Positions 35,555 to 43,400 of a stretch of DNA of 64,000 bases are shown one piece after another. Position 1 is the stretch's first letter; each line of letters opens with the position of its first letter. Both the position numbers and the translations under genes were made by a program. This stretch comes from Sphingosinicella sp. BN140058 (lineage in GTDB: Bacteria; Pseudomonadota; Alphaproteobacteria; Sphingomonadales; Sphingomonadaceae): the NCBI RefSeq assembly GCF_004135585.1, contig NZ_CP035501.1, positions 731,001-795,000 on the forward strand, given 5' to 3'. Below the pieces are notes generated by a model that was not told where the DNA came from, did not search any database, and was given only the letters and a program-made list of their open reading frames with translations.

Positions 35555-35953
35555 TCACGCCACCGCGGCGAGTGCCTTCATGAGTCTCCGCAGCTGTTGC
35601 GCCTCTTCCCGACCGCCGCCGTCGAGCAACGGTGCGATATGCTTGTCGACGTAACGGGACGCGCCGGAGTAAGAGAGCGACCAACCGTCGAACAGCCGCG
35701 CGTCCGCCTCGATCGTGTCCACGACGGTGACCTGATCGTGGCGAGGATCCTTGGCGATACGCTCCATCAAGCTGTCGACCGCCTCATTGGGCCCCTCCAG
35801 GATCTGCGCGAAACTGGTTTTGGTGAAGACGAGCGTTCCGGTGATTCCGAGGCGCGAGTTGCGCATGCGCGCGGACGTAACGATCCGCTCGATTTCCGCC
35901 TGTTCATCGCCGGGCGCGAGCGCACTGGCACTCGCGTAGAGAAGCGACTTCAA
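35555..35953 (-). CDS. BLUF-domain blue-light photosensor, TTG start
   Basis: A 132-aa single-domain BLUF protein binding FAD. Key residues are present: Tyr in MKSLLYAS, the flavin-contacting RNSRLGITG with its Asn, the light-switching Gln in SFAQILEG, and the Trp of DGWSLSYSG. The domain begins at the very start if TTG 35953 is used, with GAAAGG about eight bases upstream; no ATG lies near. Short BLUF proteins signal by binding a separate partner, often controlling biofilm or surface behaviour. No EAL, GGDEF or cyclase is linked. Confidence 0.88.
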   Translation of the reverse strand: MKSLLYASASALAPGDEQAEIERIVTSARMRNSRLGITGTLVFTKTSFAQILEGPNEAVDSLMERIAKDPRHDQVTVVDTIEADARLFDGWSLSYSGASRYVDKHIAPLLDGGGREEAQQLRRLMKALAAVA

Positions 35954-36286
35954 ACCAAGGACCTTTCGTTCCCCTTCCCGCGCCGCCGCTCGTCGAGGGC
36001 CGGGAAAAACTTTCGGAGCAAAACCACGGCCGGAGCGAGAAGTTGCAGTGAAATCCACGCCTGGAGGAGCAATTCCGCCCCGATCGGGGACGACCGTCCA
36101 CAGCAATAAGCGTCTTGTTCCCGCTTGGACTGCCGATCTATCCGGTTCTTCACGATCCTATTTCAACGAACAAGTCCGGTATGCACTTCAGACGGCTGAG
36201 GCAATCAGCTCGGATGCCCTGATCTGGGTGTCACATATGTCTCAGACGCTTGACTTGCCGTCCGATCCGGTTGCCTTGCCCGAGAC

Positions 36287-36463
36287 ATGGAACGACGCCG
36301 CGCCGAATGGATACTCGCTCTTTTATCGATCGGCGCTGCCATCGTCACGATGCTCGCATCTGCCGCCCTGATACCCTACGATCCTCGCGGCCCCATGCTT
36401 GCGGCAGCGTTCATGAGCTTCTCGCTCTGGCTGGTCATCGGGCTTTACCCACGCGATGACTAA
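36287..36463 (+). CDS. 58-residue two-span membrane protein
   Basis: ATG at 36287 opens a 58-codon frame with a basic start (MERRRAEW). A first span (ILALLSIGAAIVTMLASAALI), a short PYDPRGP turn, a second span (FMSFSLWLVIGLY) and a charged end (PRDD) follow. The layout is that of a small hairpin membrane protein and composition is protein-like. The ribosome binding site is weak. The flanking stretches (36107-36286 and 36464-36751) show no other supported gene. Confidence 0.5.
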   Translation: MERRRAEWILALLSIGAAIVTMLASAALIPYDPRGPMLAAAFMSFSLWLVIGLYPRDD

Positions 36464-36751
36464 GCCGCATCCAGGCGAGTGACATCGGCCTTCAAGAAAA
36501 TGGGGCACCCGCTCACGCCAAGCGCCCCAGTTCCACCGTCCAGAGCCTGGTAGTGAGACCAGACGGACGATCAACAGACTGATCCATGTTAGGTTCCAGA
36601 CCCCATCTTGGCGCAGGGTACTTCCTTCGCGCGCGGCTCGTTCGCAGAACAGGGCAGCATCTATTTGCGGAAATCGCACAAGTCTCGCTCTCGGTCAAGC
36701 GAAAATCGCAAACGCCTCGGACGTACGGGCCGGCAGACGTCAGTGTGCCGC

Positions 36752-37312
36752 TCACGCCCCGCTGCCGGTCGGAGCTCCGTCACATAATTGGGGACCGGCG
36801 CGCTCCCATTCGGGCCGCAGCATGGCCATGAGCGCTGTATCCCACCGCTCGTTGCCGACGCGTGTCGACGCACGTCGAGTGCCCTCGGCGACAAAGCCGA
36901 GGCGTCGGTAGGCGCGGATCGCCGGCACGTTGTTCGCGTAGACGTTCAGCTCCAGTCGTTGAAGCTCCGGGAAACTGAAGGCCCGTGCAACGACGATGCG
37001 AAGCATCGGCGCCGCAAGCCCCTGACCACGAGTTTGCGGCGCAATCGCGACCCGTGCCAGCCGCGCGCTGTCGTTCCGCCAGTCGAAGACCAACTGTGCG
37101 TGGCCGACCATCGTGTCGCCAAAAGCCGCCATCCAGCACAGTCGCTCTGGACGAGGCCCCTCGCCCTCGTCGATCATCGCCTGGAGCTGGTCCGCGGCCA
37201 AGGGAAAGCGAAGGGATGGCCCGCCCCAGCGGACGAGGTCCGCTTCACAATCGAACCAGCTGGAGAGGATCTCGAAATGTTCGATGGCGAATGGGATCAG
37301 CTTCGGCAACAT
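36752..37312 (-). CDS. GNAT-family N-acetyltransferase
   Basis: A 186-aa GNAT protein. It begins MLPKLIPFAIEHFEIL, with the core strand MVGHAQLVFDWRNDSARLARVAIAPQ followed by the acetyl-CoA loop TRGQGLAAPMLRIVV. A later ELNVYANNVPAIRAYRRLGFVAEGTRR motif is typical of RimJ/RimL-like members. It likely acetylates an amino group of a protein N-terminus or small molecule. Monocistronic; converges with nothing identified downstream. Confidence 0.88.
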   Translation of the reverse strand: MLPKLIPFAIEHFEILSSWFDCEADLVRWGGPSLRFPLAADQLQAMIDEGEGPRPERLCWMAAFGDTMVGHAQLVFDWRNDSARLARVAIAPQTRGQGLAAPMLRIVVARAFSFPELQRLELNVYANNVPAIRAYRRLGFVAEGTRRASTRVGNERWDTALMAMLRPEWERAGPQLCDGAPTGSGA

Positions 37313-37430
37313 GGCACCGATCTAGCAGGTGCGCAGTTTAGGCGTCAGCCTCATCGTTAGACGCACTTGATGAACATCGCCGACCCATGTCTATGCGGGC
37401 CCGTTCGAACGATTGTCGGAAAGGAAAGCC

Positions 37431-38069
37431 ATGCTACGCACGATCCTCATCCTCGCGATGGTGGTCGCCGGTTGCGGCACACCCGAACCGGACTCGCAAT
37501 CAAGGGTTGCTGCGAACCCGTCGCTGTCGGAGCAGACCTCGTCTGCGGCTCTGCCGACACGACCTGCACAGAGCGGGGACCACAAGCCCGAGGCCCTGAG
37601 CGCCACCGGCTGGGGACCGCTGCGAATCGGCATGACCGTGCGCGACATCACCGCGAGCGTCGGAGCCGATTCCGATCCTAAAGCTGTGGGGGGCCCCGAC
37701 CCGGAACAGTGCGACCAGTTCCATCCCGTGCGGACGCCGAGTGGGTTGTTGGTGATGGTCGAGAACGGACGGCTGACCCGGATTTCCCTGACCGGGAGCG
37801 CAGCGGTCAAGACGGACCGTGGCATCGGGATCGGGGAAGCAAAGGCGCGGATTGTCGATGCCTATGGTGAAGCGGCGCGCGAGACTCCACACAAATATGA
37901 GCCGGCGCCCGCCGCATATTTGACGGTTTGGCAGAGCGGCGGCGCAGGGGAGAACTATGTCGATGATCCCAAGGCTCGAGGGATCGTCTATGAGCTTGGC
38001 GGAGACAATCGTGTGGAAGCGATCCACGCCGGCGGGCCGAGCATCCAATATGTCGAAGGCTGCGCCTGA
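37431..38069 (+). CDS. Hypothetical lipoprotein
   Basis: A 212-aa lipoprotein. MLRTILILAMVVAGCGTPEP carries the lipobox (VVAGC). A disordered Ser/Pro/Gln stretch follows, then a repeat-like globular part beginning GWGPLRIGMTVRDITASVG, a motif shared by a family of small secreted bacterial proteins of unknown function. Two later cysteines (EQCDQF, VEGCA) could form a disulphide. AAGGA six bases before the ATG fixes the start. Confidence 0.75.
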   Translation: MLRTILILAMVVAGCGTPEPDSQSRVAANPSLSEQTSSAALPTRPAQSGDHKPEALSATGWGPLRIGMTVRDITASVGADSDPKAVGGPDPEQCDQFHPVRTPSGLLVMVENGRLTRISLTGSAAVKTDRGIGIGEAKARIVDAYGEAARETPHKYEPAPAAYLTVWQSGGAGENYVDDPKARGIVYELGGDNRVEAIHAGGPSIQYVEGCA

Positions 38070-38162
38070 GATGTCGCGCGCGGTGCGGCAGCCGAGCGCC
38101 TCAGGATCAGGTCTCCGCCCGTCCGCCTTCCATCCGAAGGGACGCCGATGCTAGGAGGGTGC

Positions 38163-38498
38163 ATGGATCGCCGTAGCATTCTCGCATCTCTTCTTGCCTT
38201 CGATCGGCCCTTGCCGGAGTTGAACGACGCGCTCGACGGCCTGGAATGGAGCGACGAGCCGGTGGAGACGCTCCGCCGCACGCATATCGCGGCAGTGGTT
38301 CGCCGCTTCGCCGCGGCGACGCTTACCGCAGGCGAGGTCGAAGCGTGGGCAAGCCTGGTGGAGAGTCGCGAAGACCTCGGCTTCGAGCCGCGTCATGAAG
38401 AAGCGATCGCTGACGCCCTGTTCGACCTCGGCAATCCCGACCTTCAAGGAGCGCTGCACGAGATTGTCGACGATCTTCTCGAGGCGCTCGAGGGCTGA
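38163..38498 (+). CDS. Small acidic conserved-type protein
   Basis: A 111-aa all-helical acidic protein (MDRRSILASLLAFDRPLPEL, VVRRFAAATLTAGEVEAWASLVESREDLGF in two helices, LQGALHEIVDDLLEALEG). Similar short proteins occur in many proteobacteria and are unnamed. AGGAGGG four bases before ATG 38163 gives a strong start; an in-frame ATG at 38148 is less well placed. Soluble, no signal peptide. Confidence 0.7.
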   Translation: MDRRSILASLLAFDRPLPELNDALDGLEWSDEPVETLRRTHIAAVVRRFAAATLTAGEVEAWASLVESREDLGFEPRHEEAIADALFDLGNPDLQGALHEIVDDLLEALEG

Positions 38499-38543
38499 GG
38501 GTAGCTCGTAAGCGGCGCCGCAGCCCCGCACGCGCGAGGAACC

Positions 38544-38582
38544 GCACGGGGCCTCGAAGCGTCATGCAACGAGGCCCCGTGC
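38544..38582. repeat. Perfect 13-bp inverted repeat between convergent genes
   Basis: GCACGGGGCCTCG, 13-base loop, CGAGGCCCCGTGC, placed between the convergent genes ending at 38498 and 38601. A bidirectional 3'-end hairpin or terminator is likely. No T-tract is present on either side. Confidence 0.6.
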
Positions 38583-38600
38583 ACGAGCCGATGGTCCGCC

Positions 38601-38990
38601 TCAGAAGGCGTTGCCGAGCACCGCGCCGATGATGCCGCTGGTGATCGCGACCAGCACCGCATCATTGTTCGACTGGACCCAGCGATAGCCGCGCGGCGCG
38701 TCGTAGAGCCGGTAGGCACGCGGATTGTTGATCACCCGGTAGTTGCGCGCATAGCGGCTGTCGAAACGCTCGCCCTTGCGGAAGCTGCGGGCACCGACGC
38801 GGTCGTCGCGGCGAACCTGCTTCACCTTGACCACCTTGCGGCCGTTGTCGTGCTGGACGACACGTTTAGTCTCGATCCGCTCGATCCGGCCATTGTCCCG
38901 GCGGCCATAAGGCGCCGCCTCGGCGGCGACGGGAACCGCGACCACGGATGCCGCAACGGTGGCGAGAACGAGCGTCTTGAGGGTCTTCAT
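38601..38990 (-). CDS. RcnB-family periplasmic protein
   Basis: A 129-aa secreted protein: signal peptide MKTLKTLVLATVAASVVAVPVAAEA, then an Arg/Lys-rich stretch. The RcnB-type C-terminus follows (YRLYDAPRGYRWVQSNNDAVLVAITSG, GAVLGNAF). RcnB of E. coli modulates nickel/cobalt homeostasis; in sphingomonads many copies exist and their role is unknown. Convergent with the 111-aa protein gene. Confidence 0.85.
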   Translation of the reverse strand: MKTLKTLVLATVAASVVAVPVAAEAAPYGRRDNGRIERIETKRVVQHDNGRKVVKVKQVRRDDRVGARSFRKGERFDSRYARNYRVINNPRAYRLYDAPRGYRWVQSNNDAVLVAITSGIIGAVLGNAF

Positions 38991-39230
38991 GATCTGTCTC
39001 CTTGGTGCGCCGTCATCCAGCGTTGAGACATATCTGGAGCCCGCCGGTCGCTCAGCTTTGTCGGAGCGGATGGGAAAGTGTCGCGATTTGTCGCAACCCT
39101 CTACTTCCTCGACGGCCGGCTGGCGTCCTGGAAGTGATCGCTGCCCGAATGCAGGTCGGCATGTCTCGCAACTGCTTCTCTAAGCAGCGCTGGGTTTGCC
39201 GCGCTGAACTCATAACGACAATAGCCCCCC

Positions 39231-39548
39231 TTATTGCGGGCGGCGGTCGATCACCGTGAAATGGGCAGCTCGCGCGTCGAAGTGCGTCAGTACCGCACGC
39301 GCCGCCGCGGGGACGTGACTCACCTCGGCATCCGGCCCGACGAAGGCCGTGATCGCCTCCAGGCTGTCGAACCACATGATCGTTTGGAATTCGACTTCCG
39401 TGCCGGCGTCGCGCCGCATCAGATCGATGTGGCGGAAGCCGGGTATCTTCATCGCCTCGATGCCCGGTATCACCTCGCCCCGAACCACACGCTCATAGGC
39501 AGGGGCGTTCTGGATCGTCGTCCACCCCTTCCACATCCTGCAGATCAT
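39231..39548 (-). CDS. Antibiotic biosynthesis monooxygenase (ABM)-domain protein
   Basis: A 105-aa dimeric alpha-beta-barrel type protein. It starts MICRMWKGWTTIQNAPAYERVV and includes IPGFRHIDLMRRD and EFQTIMWFDSLEAITAFVG with the conserved Trp-Phe-Asp-Ser strand, then DAEVSHVP. ABM proteins include cofactor-free monooxygenases and heme-degrading enzymes, but many are uncharacterised. It follows the DUF308 gene by about a dozen bases on the same strand and is probably cotranscribed. Confidence 0.85.
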   Translation of the reverse strand: MICRMWKGWTTIQNAPAYERVVRGEVIPGIEAMKIPGFRHIDLMRRDAGTEVEFQTIMWFDSLEAITAFVGPDAEVSHVPAAARAVLTHFDARAAHFTVIDRRPQ

Positions 39549-39560
39549 CGATCCTCCGGT

Positions 39561-40187
39561 CTAATCGACTGCGTTCCCGCCCCTGATGCGCCGTGTGACC
39601 GGCTCGCACAAGACGACGATCAGCTGGCTTCCGCCCGCGAAGACGAGGCTTGCCGCAATGAAGTAGCGCAGATCGGCCGACACGCTCGATTGCGCCTTGG
39701 TGAAGCCGGTGCTGAGACTGGCGAACGGGAGGGCGGCGAGGACCGCAAACATCGTGACCACCAGCAGGATACCCACGGCCGCATCGCTGAGACCCCGGCA
39801 GAGCATCCACCCGCGTCCCCGCGCCTCGATCAGCATGCCCACCGATCCGGCGCTGATCGCGCGCACGGCAATGGCGCCGATCAGAAGAAGGTTCAGCCGG
39901 TGCAGCGGTGCTTCCGCGGCCGCGAGCAGCATAAATCCGGAAAGCGCCCCGCCGGCGCCGAGTGCAAGCGCGGCGATTTGGTCGTCTCGGCGTTCGCCGC
40001 CCGCCGCAGCCAGTATCTCGATCGCTGCCGCCAACAGGAAGGCGCCGCCGGAAACTCGGAGAAAACGATCGAGGCCGCTGGCGGGAAAGAGCAGCAATGC
40101 GAGACCGAGCAGGATGGTGGCACAACCGGCCACCAAGCTCCTCAACCAGCCGTCACGTGCGCGAATTCCGATCTTCGTTTCGACCAT
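39561..40187 (-). CDS. DUF308/HdeD-like membrane protein
   Basis: A 208-aa inner membrane protein with about six hydrophobic segments, such as AGCATILLGLALLLFPASG, GGAFLLAAAIEILAAAGG and AAVGILLVVTMFAVLAALPF. The spacing and Gly-rich turns resemble HdeD/DUF308 acid-resistance membrane proteins. No catalytic motif. Cotranscribed with the ABM gene by position. Confidence 0.7.
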   Translation of the reverse strand: MVETKIGIRARDGWLRSLVAGCATILLGLALLLFPASGLDRFLRVSGGAFLLAAAIEILAAAGGERRDDQIAALALGAGGALSGFMLLAAAEAPLHRLNLLLIGAIAVRAISAGSVGMLIEARGRGWMLCRGLSDAAVGILLVVTMFAVLAALPFASLSTGFTKAQSSVSADLRYFIAASLVFAGGSQLIVVLCEPVTRRIRGGNAVD

Positions 40188-40462
40188 TCAATCTCTCTTC
40201 GGCGGATCCCCTGGGGCAAGGACCGCATCGTCACATGTCCTGGACCGAAGAAGGAAAGGTCCGAAGCCGCGCGGCATCACTCATACGAACGGAGCGCACC
40301 ACGGGATCCGGAGAGATGATGGCGGGGGTGAACGAAACCGAGGCGACTGGATCAGCACCGGATCGCGCCCGAGAGGAACCCGGCGCGTGCACGGAAAAAA
40401 CAGGGCCGCCGCATCGCCTAAGGAAACACGGCGGCCGGTACGCAGACTGGGTTCGGACCTTG

Positions 40463-40638
40463 TCAGCCGATCGCGTCGATCGAATGACCAGGTTGAGAAC
40501 CAGGACCAAATACGCGGTCGAGGTAAAATCCTGCGAGGCGGTAGTGGGCGCTCACCGCCGCCTCGTGTCGGACGCCTGAGCGCGGCTGATCTCCTCTTCG
40601 GCCCGCCGCGAGAAATAGGCGCGGTCATCTTCCTCCAT
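40463..40638 (-). pseudogene. Small conserved-type gene broken by one frameshift
   Basis: GGAGAAGG precedes ATG 40638, which reads MEEDDRAYFSRRAEEEISRAQASDT and then runs into a TGA at 40552. Moving by one base at that point opens EAAVSAHYRLAGFYLDRVFG, which continues to a TGA at 40463. The two halves together match the plan of a short sphingomonad protein (D-R-x-YF-x-RRA-E helix, then AHYRLAGxYLDR). A single missing base near 40570 explains the break. It is either a real pseudogene, a sequencing error or, less likely, programmed frameshifting. Nothing else is convincing in 40188-40462. Confidence 0.65.
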
Positions 40639-40669
40639 CACCTTCTCCCCGGTTGGGCTTGCAAGTCGC

Positions 40670-41014
40670 TTAGCGGTCCGACGCCGGCTCCGCTGCAAGA
40701 GCGATTTGGCCGGCCGCCGCCGTGCGCGGAGCCGACTGGCCGACTGCCGCCGCACGCACCGACGTGGCAACCCGGAAGCGGACATCGCGTCCGGCCACAT
40801 TGCCGTGAGCCCGGCCATCGGGCGCGACGATGAAATGGAAGGCCTCTCGCGTCTCGACGAACCGACCTTCGAGATGAAGCGCACCGGCATCGTCGGCCGA
40901 CTTGGTATAATCGGCAGTAACGCCGTCCACCGAAATCCGATTGGAAATCGGCTGCGCCACAGCAGCCGTGGCAAGGGACAAACCGGCAACGCCGAGCAGC
41001 AGATGTCCGATCAT
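40670..41014 (-). CDS. Secreted hypothetical protein
   Basis: A 114-aa protein with signal peptide (MIGHLLLGVAGLSLATAAVAQ) and a mature part of two or three strands (TADYTKSADDAGALHLEGRF, FHFIVAPDGRAHGNVAGRDVRF). It ends in an Ala-rich tail. GGAG nine bases before ATG 41014 supports this start rather than upstream in-frame ones. No family recognised. It is divergent from fucP and may share its regulatory region. Confidence 0.6.
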   Translation of the reverse strand: MIGHLLLGVAGLSLATAAVAQPISNRISVDGVTADYTKSADDAGALHLEGRFVETREAFHFIVAPDGRAHGNVAGRDVRFRVATSVRAAAVGQSAPRTAAAGQIALAAEPASDR

Positions 41015-41103
41015 GTTAAAGTCTCCAGTCACCGGGAGCTTCCAGGGCGCCATCCTCTCGGAAGCGACGATTGCCTGTTCGCCTTCGGGCTGCAACTGCA
41101 TAT

Positions 41104-41135
41104 TGCGTTGCAGCAGATGCATATGCTGCAACGCA
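41104..41135. promoter_or_regulatory. Perfect 12-bp inverted repeat between the secreted protein gene and fucP
   Basis: TGCGTTGCAGCA, eight bases (GATGCATA), TGCTGCAACGCA. It lies in the divergent intergenic region about 175 bases before the fucP start. The dyad is large enough for a dimeric repressor of the LacI or GntR type and could control the fucose operon. A transcript hairpin is the alternative. Confidence 0.4.
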
Positions 41136-41310
41136 GGAGGTCCAGGGTTGAAAGCTGCCCTTGCCAGCATCGCGCCGGCTCCCGCAGCCTAGGTAACGCG
41201 GGCCACGGACACAGGGCTCTCAGCAGCAAAAGTACCTTCCACAAGTGAAAGTTACTTGCGATAAGCCTGGTCGGGACGATCCGATAGAGATCGGCAACAA
41301 GGAGTGGATC

Positions 41311-42579
41311 ATGGTCGCTGACGGCGGGCGCGGGAACAAGGGGGGCTTGGCCATGGGCCTCATCGTCAGCCTGTTCTTCCTCTGGGGCATGGCGAACAAT
41401 CTGAACGATGTGCTGATCCCGCATTTCCGCAAGGCGTTCGCGCTCTCAGACCTGGCATCCGGGTTGGTGCAGTCGGCTTTCTATCTCGGCTATTTCCTGG
41501 TCGCCATTCCCGCCGCCTTGTTCATGCAGCGCTACGGCTACAAGAATGCGGTAATTTTCGGTCTCGGCCTGTATGGCGCCGGGGCGCTCCTGTTCGTGCC
41601 GGCAGCTCATGCCCAGAGCTACTTGTTCTTCCTGGCGGCCTTGTTCGTGATCGCCGGTGGGCTCGCCTTCCTCGAGACCGCAGCCAATCCGATGGTGGCT
41701 TCGCTCGGGCCCGCGGAAGATGCCGAACGGCGTCTCAACTTCGCGCAAGCGTTCAATCCGCTCGGCTCCATTGCCGGCATCGTCATCGGCAGTACCTTCA
41801 TTCTCTCCGGTATCGAGCGAACGCCCGAGGAGTTGGCTGCGATGGGCCCCGCGGCGGTCGAAGCGTGGCGCGCACAGGAAGCAGCCGCGGTGCGCACGCC
41901 GTATCTGATCATCGGTCTCGGCGTGCTGTTCTGGGCCCTGCTGATCGCCCTTACCCGTTTTCCCGCGGTCGCGGGACGTTCGCGGGAGTCTCATCTCGGC
42001 AGCGGCGGCGGAGCGTTCCGCCAGCTCTTCCGCCGTCCGCTCTACCTGTCGGGCGTGTTCGCGCAATTCTGCTATGTGGGAGCCCAAGTGGGCCTGTGGA
42101 GCTACACCATTCGCTATGTGCAGGCTGAGCTCCCCGGCACCCCCGAAAAGCGGGCCGCCGATCTCCTCATAGTCGCACTGGTCTTGTTCATGGCCGGCCG
42201 GTTCACGGGTACGATGCTGATGAAAAGGACCGATCCCTTGCGTCTGCTCGCCTGGTTCGCGGCCATCAACGCGGCCTTGGTACTGGTCGCCGCTGTTGTC
42301 GGCGGCATGGCCGGCGTCGTTGCGCTGACCCTGGCCAGCTTCTTCATGTCAATCATGTTTCCGACCATCTTCGCGGCGTCGCTGCGTGGCCTCGGACCTT
42401 TGACCAAGCTCGGCTCGTCGCTGATCGTCATGGCGATCATCGGCGGGGCGGTGCTCACCGCAGCGATGGGACTTTTGTCCGACCTCACCGGCACGATCCG
42501 TCTTGCCATGCTCGTGCCAAGCGCCGCGTTCGTCGCCGTGATCCTGTTTGCGCGCAAGTCCGCGGGGGCCGCCGCATGA
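41311..42579 (+). CDS. fucP: L-fucose:H+ symporter FucP (FHS-family MFS)
   Basis: A 422-aa major facilitator with twelve hydrophobic segments. FHS-family features: GLIVSLFFLWGMANNLNDVLIPHF (first helix with the substrate-site N-D), LVQSAFYLGYFLVAIPAALFMQRYGYK, FLETAANPMV and LNFAQAFNPLGSIAG. These identify FucP-like fucose/glucose/galactose:H+ symporters. AAGGAG six bases before ATG 41311 fixes the start. It opens the operon; its TGA overlaps the next ATG (ATGA). Confidence 0.95.
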   Translation: MVADGGRGNKGGLAMGLIVSLFFLWGMANNLNDVLIPHFRKAFALSDLASGLVQSAFYLGYFLVAIPAALFMQRYGYKNAVIFGLGLYGAGALLFVPAAHAQSYLFFLAALFVIAGGLAFLETAANPMVASLGPAEDAERRLNFAQAFNPLGSIAGIVIGSTFILSGIERTPEELAAMGPAAVEAWRAQEAAAVRTPYLIIGLGVLFWALLIALTRFPAVAGRSRESHLGSGGGAFRQLFRRPLYLSGVFAQFCYVGAQVGLWSYTIRYVQAELPGTPEKRAADLLIVALVLFMAGRFTGTMLMKRTDPLRLLAWFAAINAALVLVAAVVGGMAGVVALTLASFFMSIMFPTIFAASLRGLGPLTKLGSSLIVMAIIGGAVLTAAMGLLSDLTGTIRLAMLVPSAAFVAVILFARKSAGAAA

Positions 42580-43400
42580 TCGACACCCACGTCCATGTCT
42601 GGCGGCTGGGGCGCAACGGCTGCACCTGGCCAAGCGCTGCAGACGGTCCGCTCCATCGGGACTTTGTGCTCGATGACTATTGGGCAACGGCAGGAGTCTG
42701 CGGGATCAAGGAGGCAATTCTCGTCCAAAGCCAGGAAGCCGCGTCCGACACCGAATGGCTACTCGAGATTGCCGCGGACGATGACCGGATCGCAGCCGTG
42801 GTCGGCTGGGCGGATATCGCGGGCGCCGATGCCCCTCGCCGCGTTCAGGCTCTGGCGGCGTGCCCGAAGCTCGCCGGCCTTCGCCCGATGGTCCAGCATC
42901 GGCCGGCAGGTTACTACGATGACCCCGATCTTGCAGCGGGACTTGCCGCCGTCGCGGATGCCGCCCTCAGCCTCGATGCCTTGGTGCGGGAAGAGCATCT
43001 GCCCGCATTGGGGCGGCTCGCCGCCCGCCTGCCGCTCCGCATCATCGTCGATCACGCCGCCAAGCCGCGCATCGGCGATAGCAACGGTCTGTCCGCATGG
43101 CGCGAACGCATTGCCCCGCTTGCGGATCATGATCATGTGGCCGTGAAGCTGTCCGGGCTGCTGACCGAGTGCGGAGGCGCTCGACAGGACGCAATCGTCC
43201 CTTATGTCGACGCATTGATTGGCTTATTCGGATCGGATCGGGTCCTCTGGGGAAGCGATTGGCCAGTGATTAACGCCGTTTCCGATTATGCCGCCTGGCA
43301 GGCGCAAGCGGTCGCACTGGTCCCGCAAGCGGCGCATGACGGGATATTCTCGGCCAATGCCCGTCGCTGGTATCGGTTGAAGTCGCAGGTGACGGCATGA
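42576..43400 (+). CDS. L-fuconolactonase, amidohydrolase (COG3618) family
   Basis: A 274-aa TIM-barrel metal-dependent hydrolase. It starts MIDTHVHVWRLGRNGCTWP (H-x-H ligands). Later it has RPMVQHRP, IIVDHAAKPRI (metal His) and VLWGSDWPV (catalytic Asp). The family contains lactonases for L-fucono- and related sugar lactones. Position after FucP and before the dehydrogenase makes L-fucono-1,5-lactone hydrolysis the likely role. ATGA overlaps on both sides show tight operon structure. Confidence 0.9.
   Translation: MIDTHVHVWRLGRNGCTWPSAADGPLHRDFVLDDYWATAGVCGIKEAILVQSQEAASDTEWLLEIAADDDRIAAVVGWADIAGADAPRRVQALAACPKLAGLRPMVQHRPAGYYDDPDLAAGLAAVADAALSLDALVREEHLPALGRLAARLPLRIIVDHAAKPRIGDSNGLSAWRERIAPLADHDHVAVKLSGLLTECGGARQDAIVPYVDALIGLFGSDRVLWGSDWPVINAVSDYAAWQAQAVALVPQAAHDGIFSANARRWYRLKSQVTA

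Noticed and set aside
31516..36106. Intact prophage or integrative element
   Set aside because: Only an endolysin and island-type genes were found; no integrase, capsid, portal or terminase gene and no duplicated tRNA end, so at most a remnant.
36464..36751. Short frames in the gap before the GNAT gene
   Set aside because: No ribosome binding site or plausible protein composition; the stretch seems empty apart from a weak GGGGC/GCCCC dyad.
40552..40989. 145-codon minus-strand frame ending in the MEEDDRAYF sequence
   Set aside because: Only the last 28 codons make sense as a protein; the upstream part is antisense-like and overlaps the secreted protein gene in another frame.
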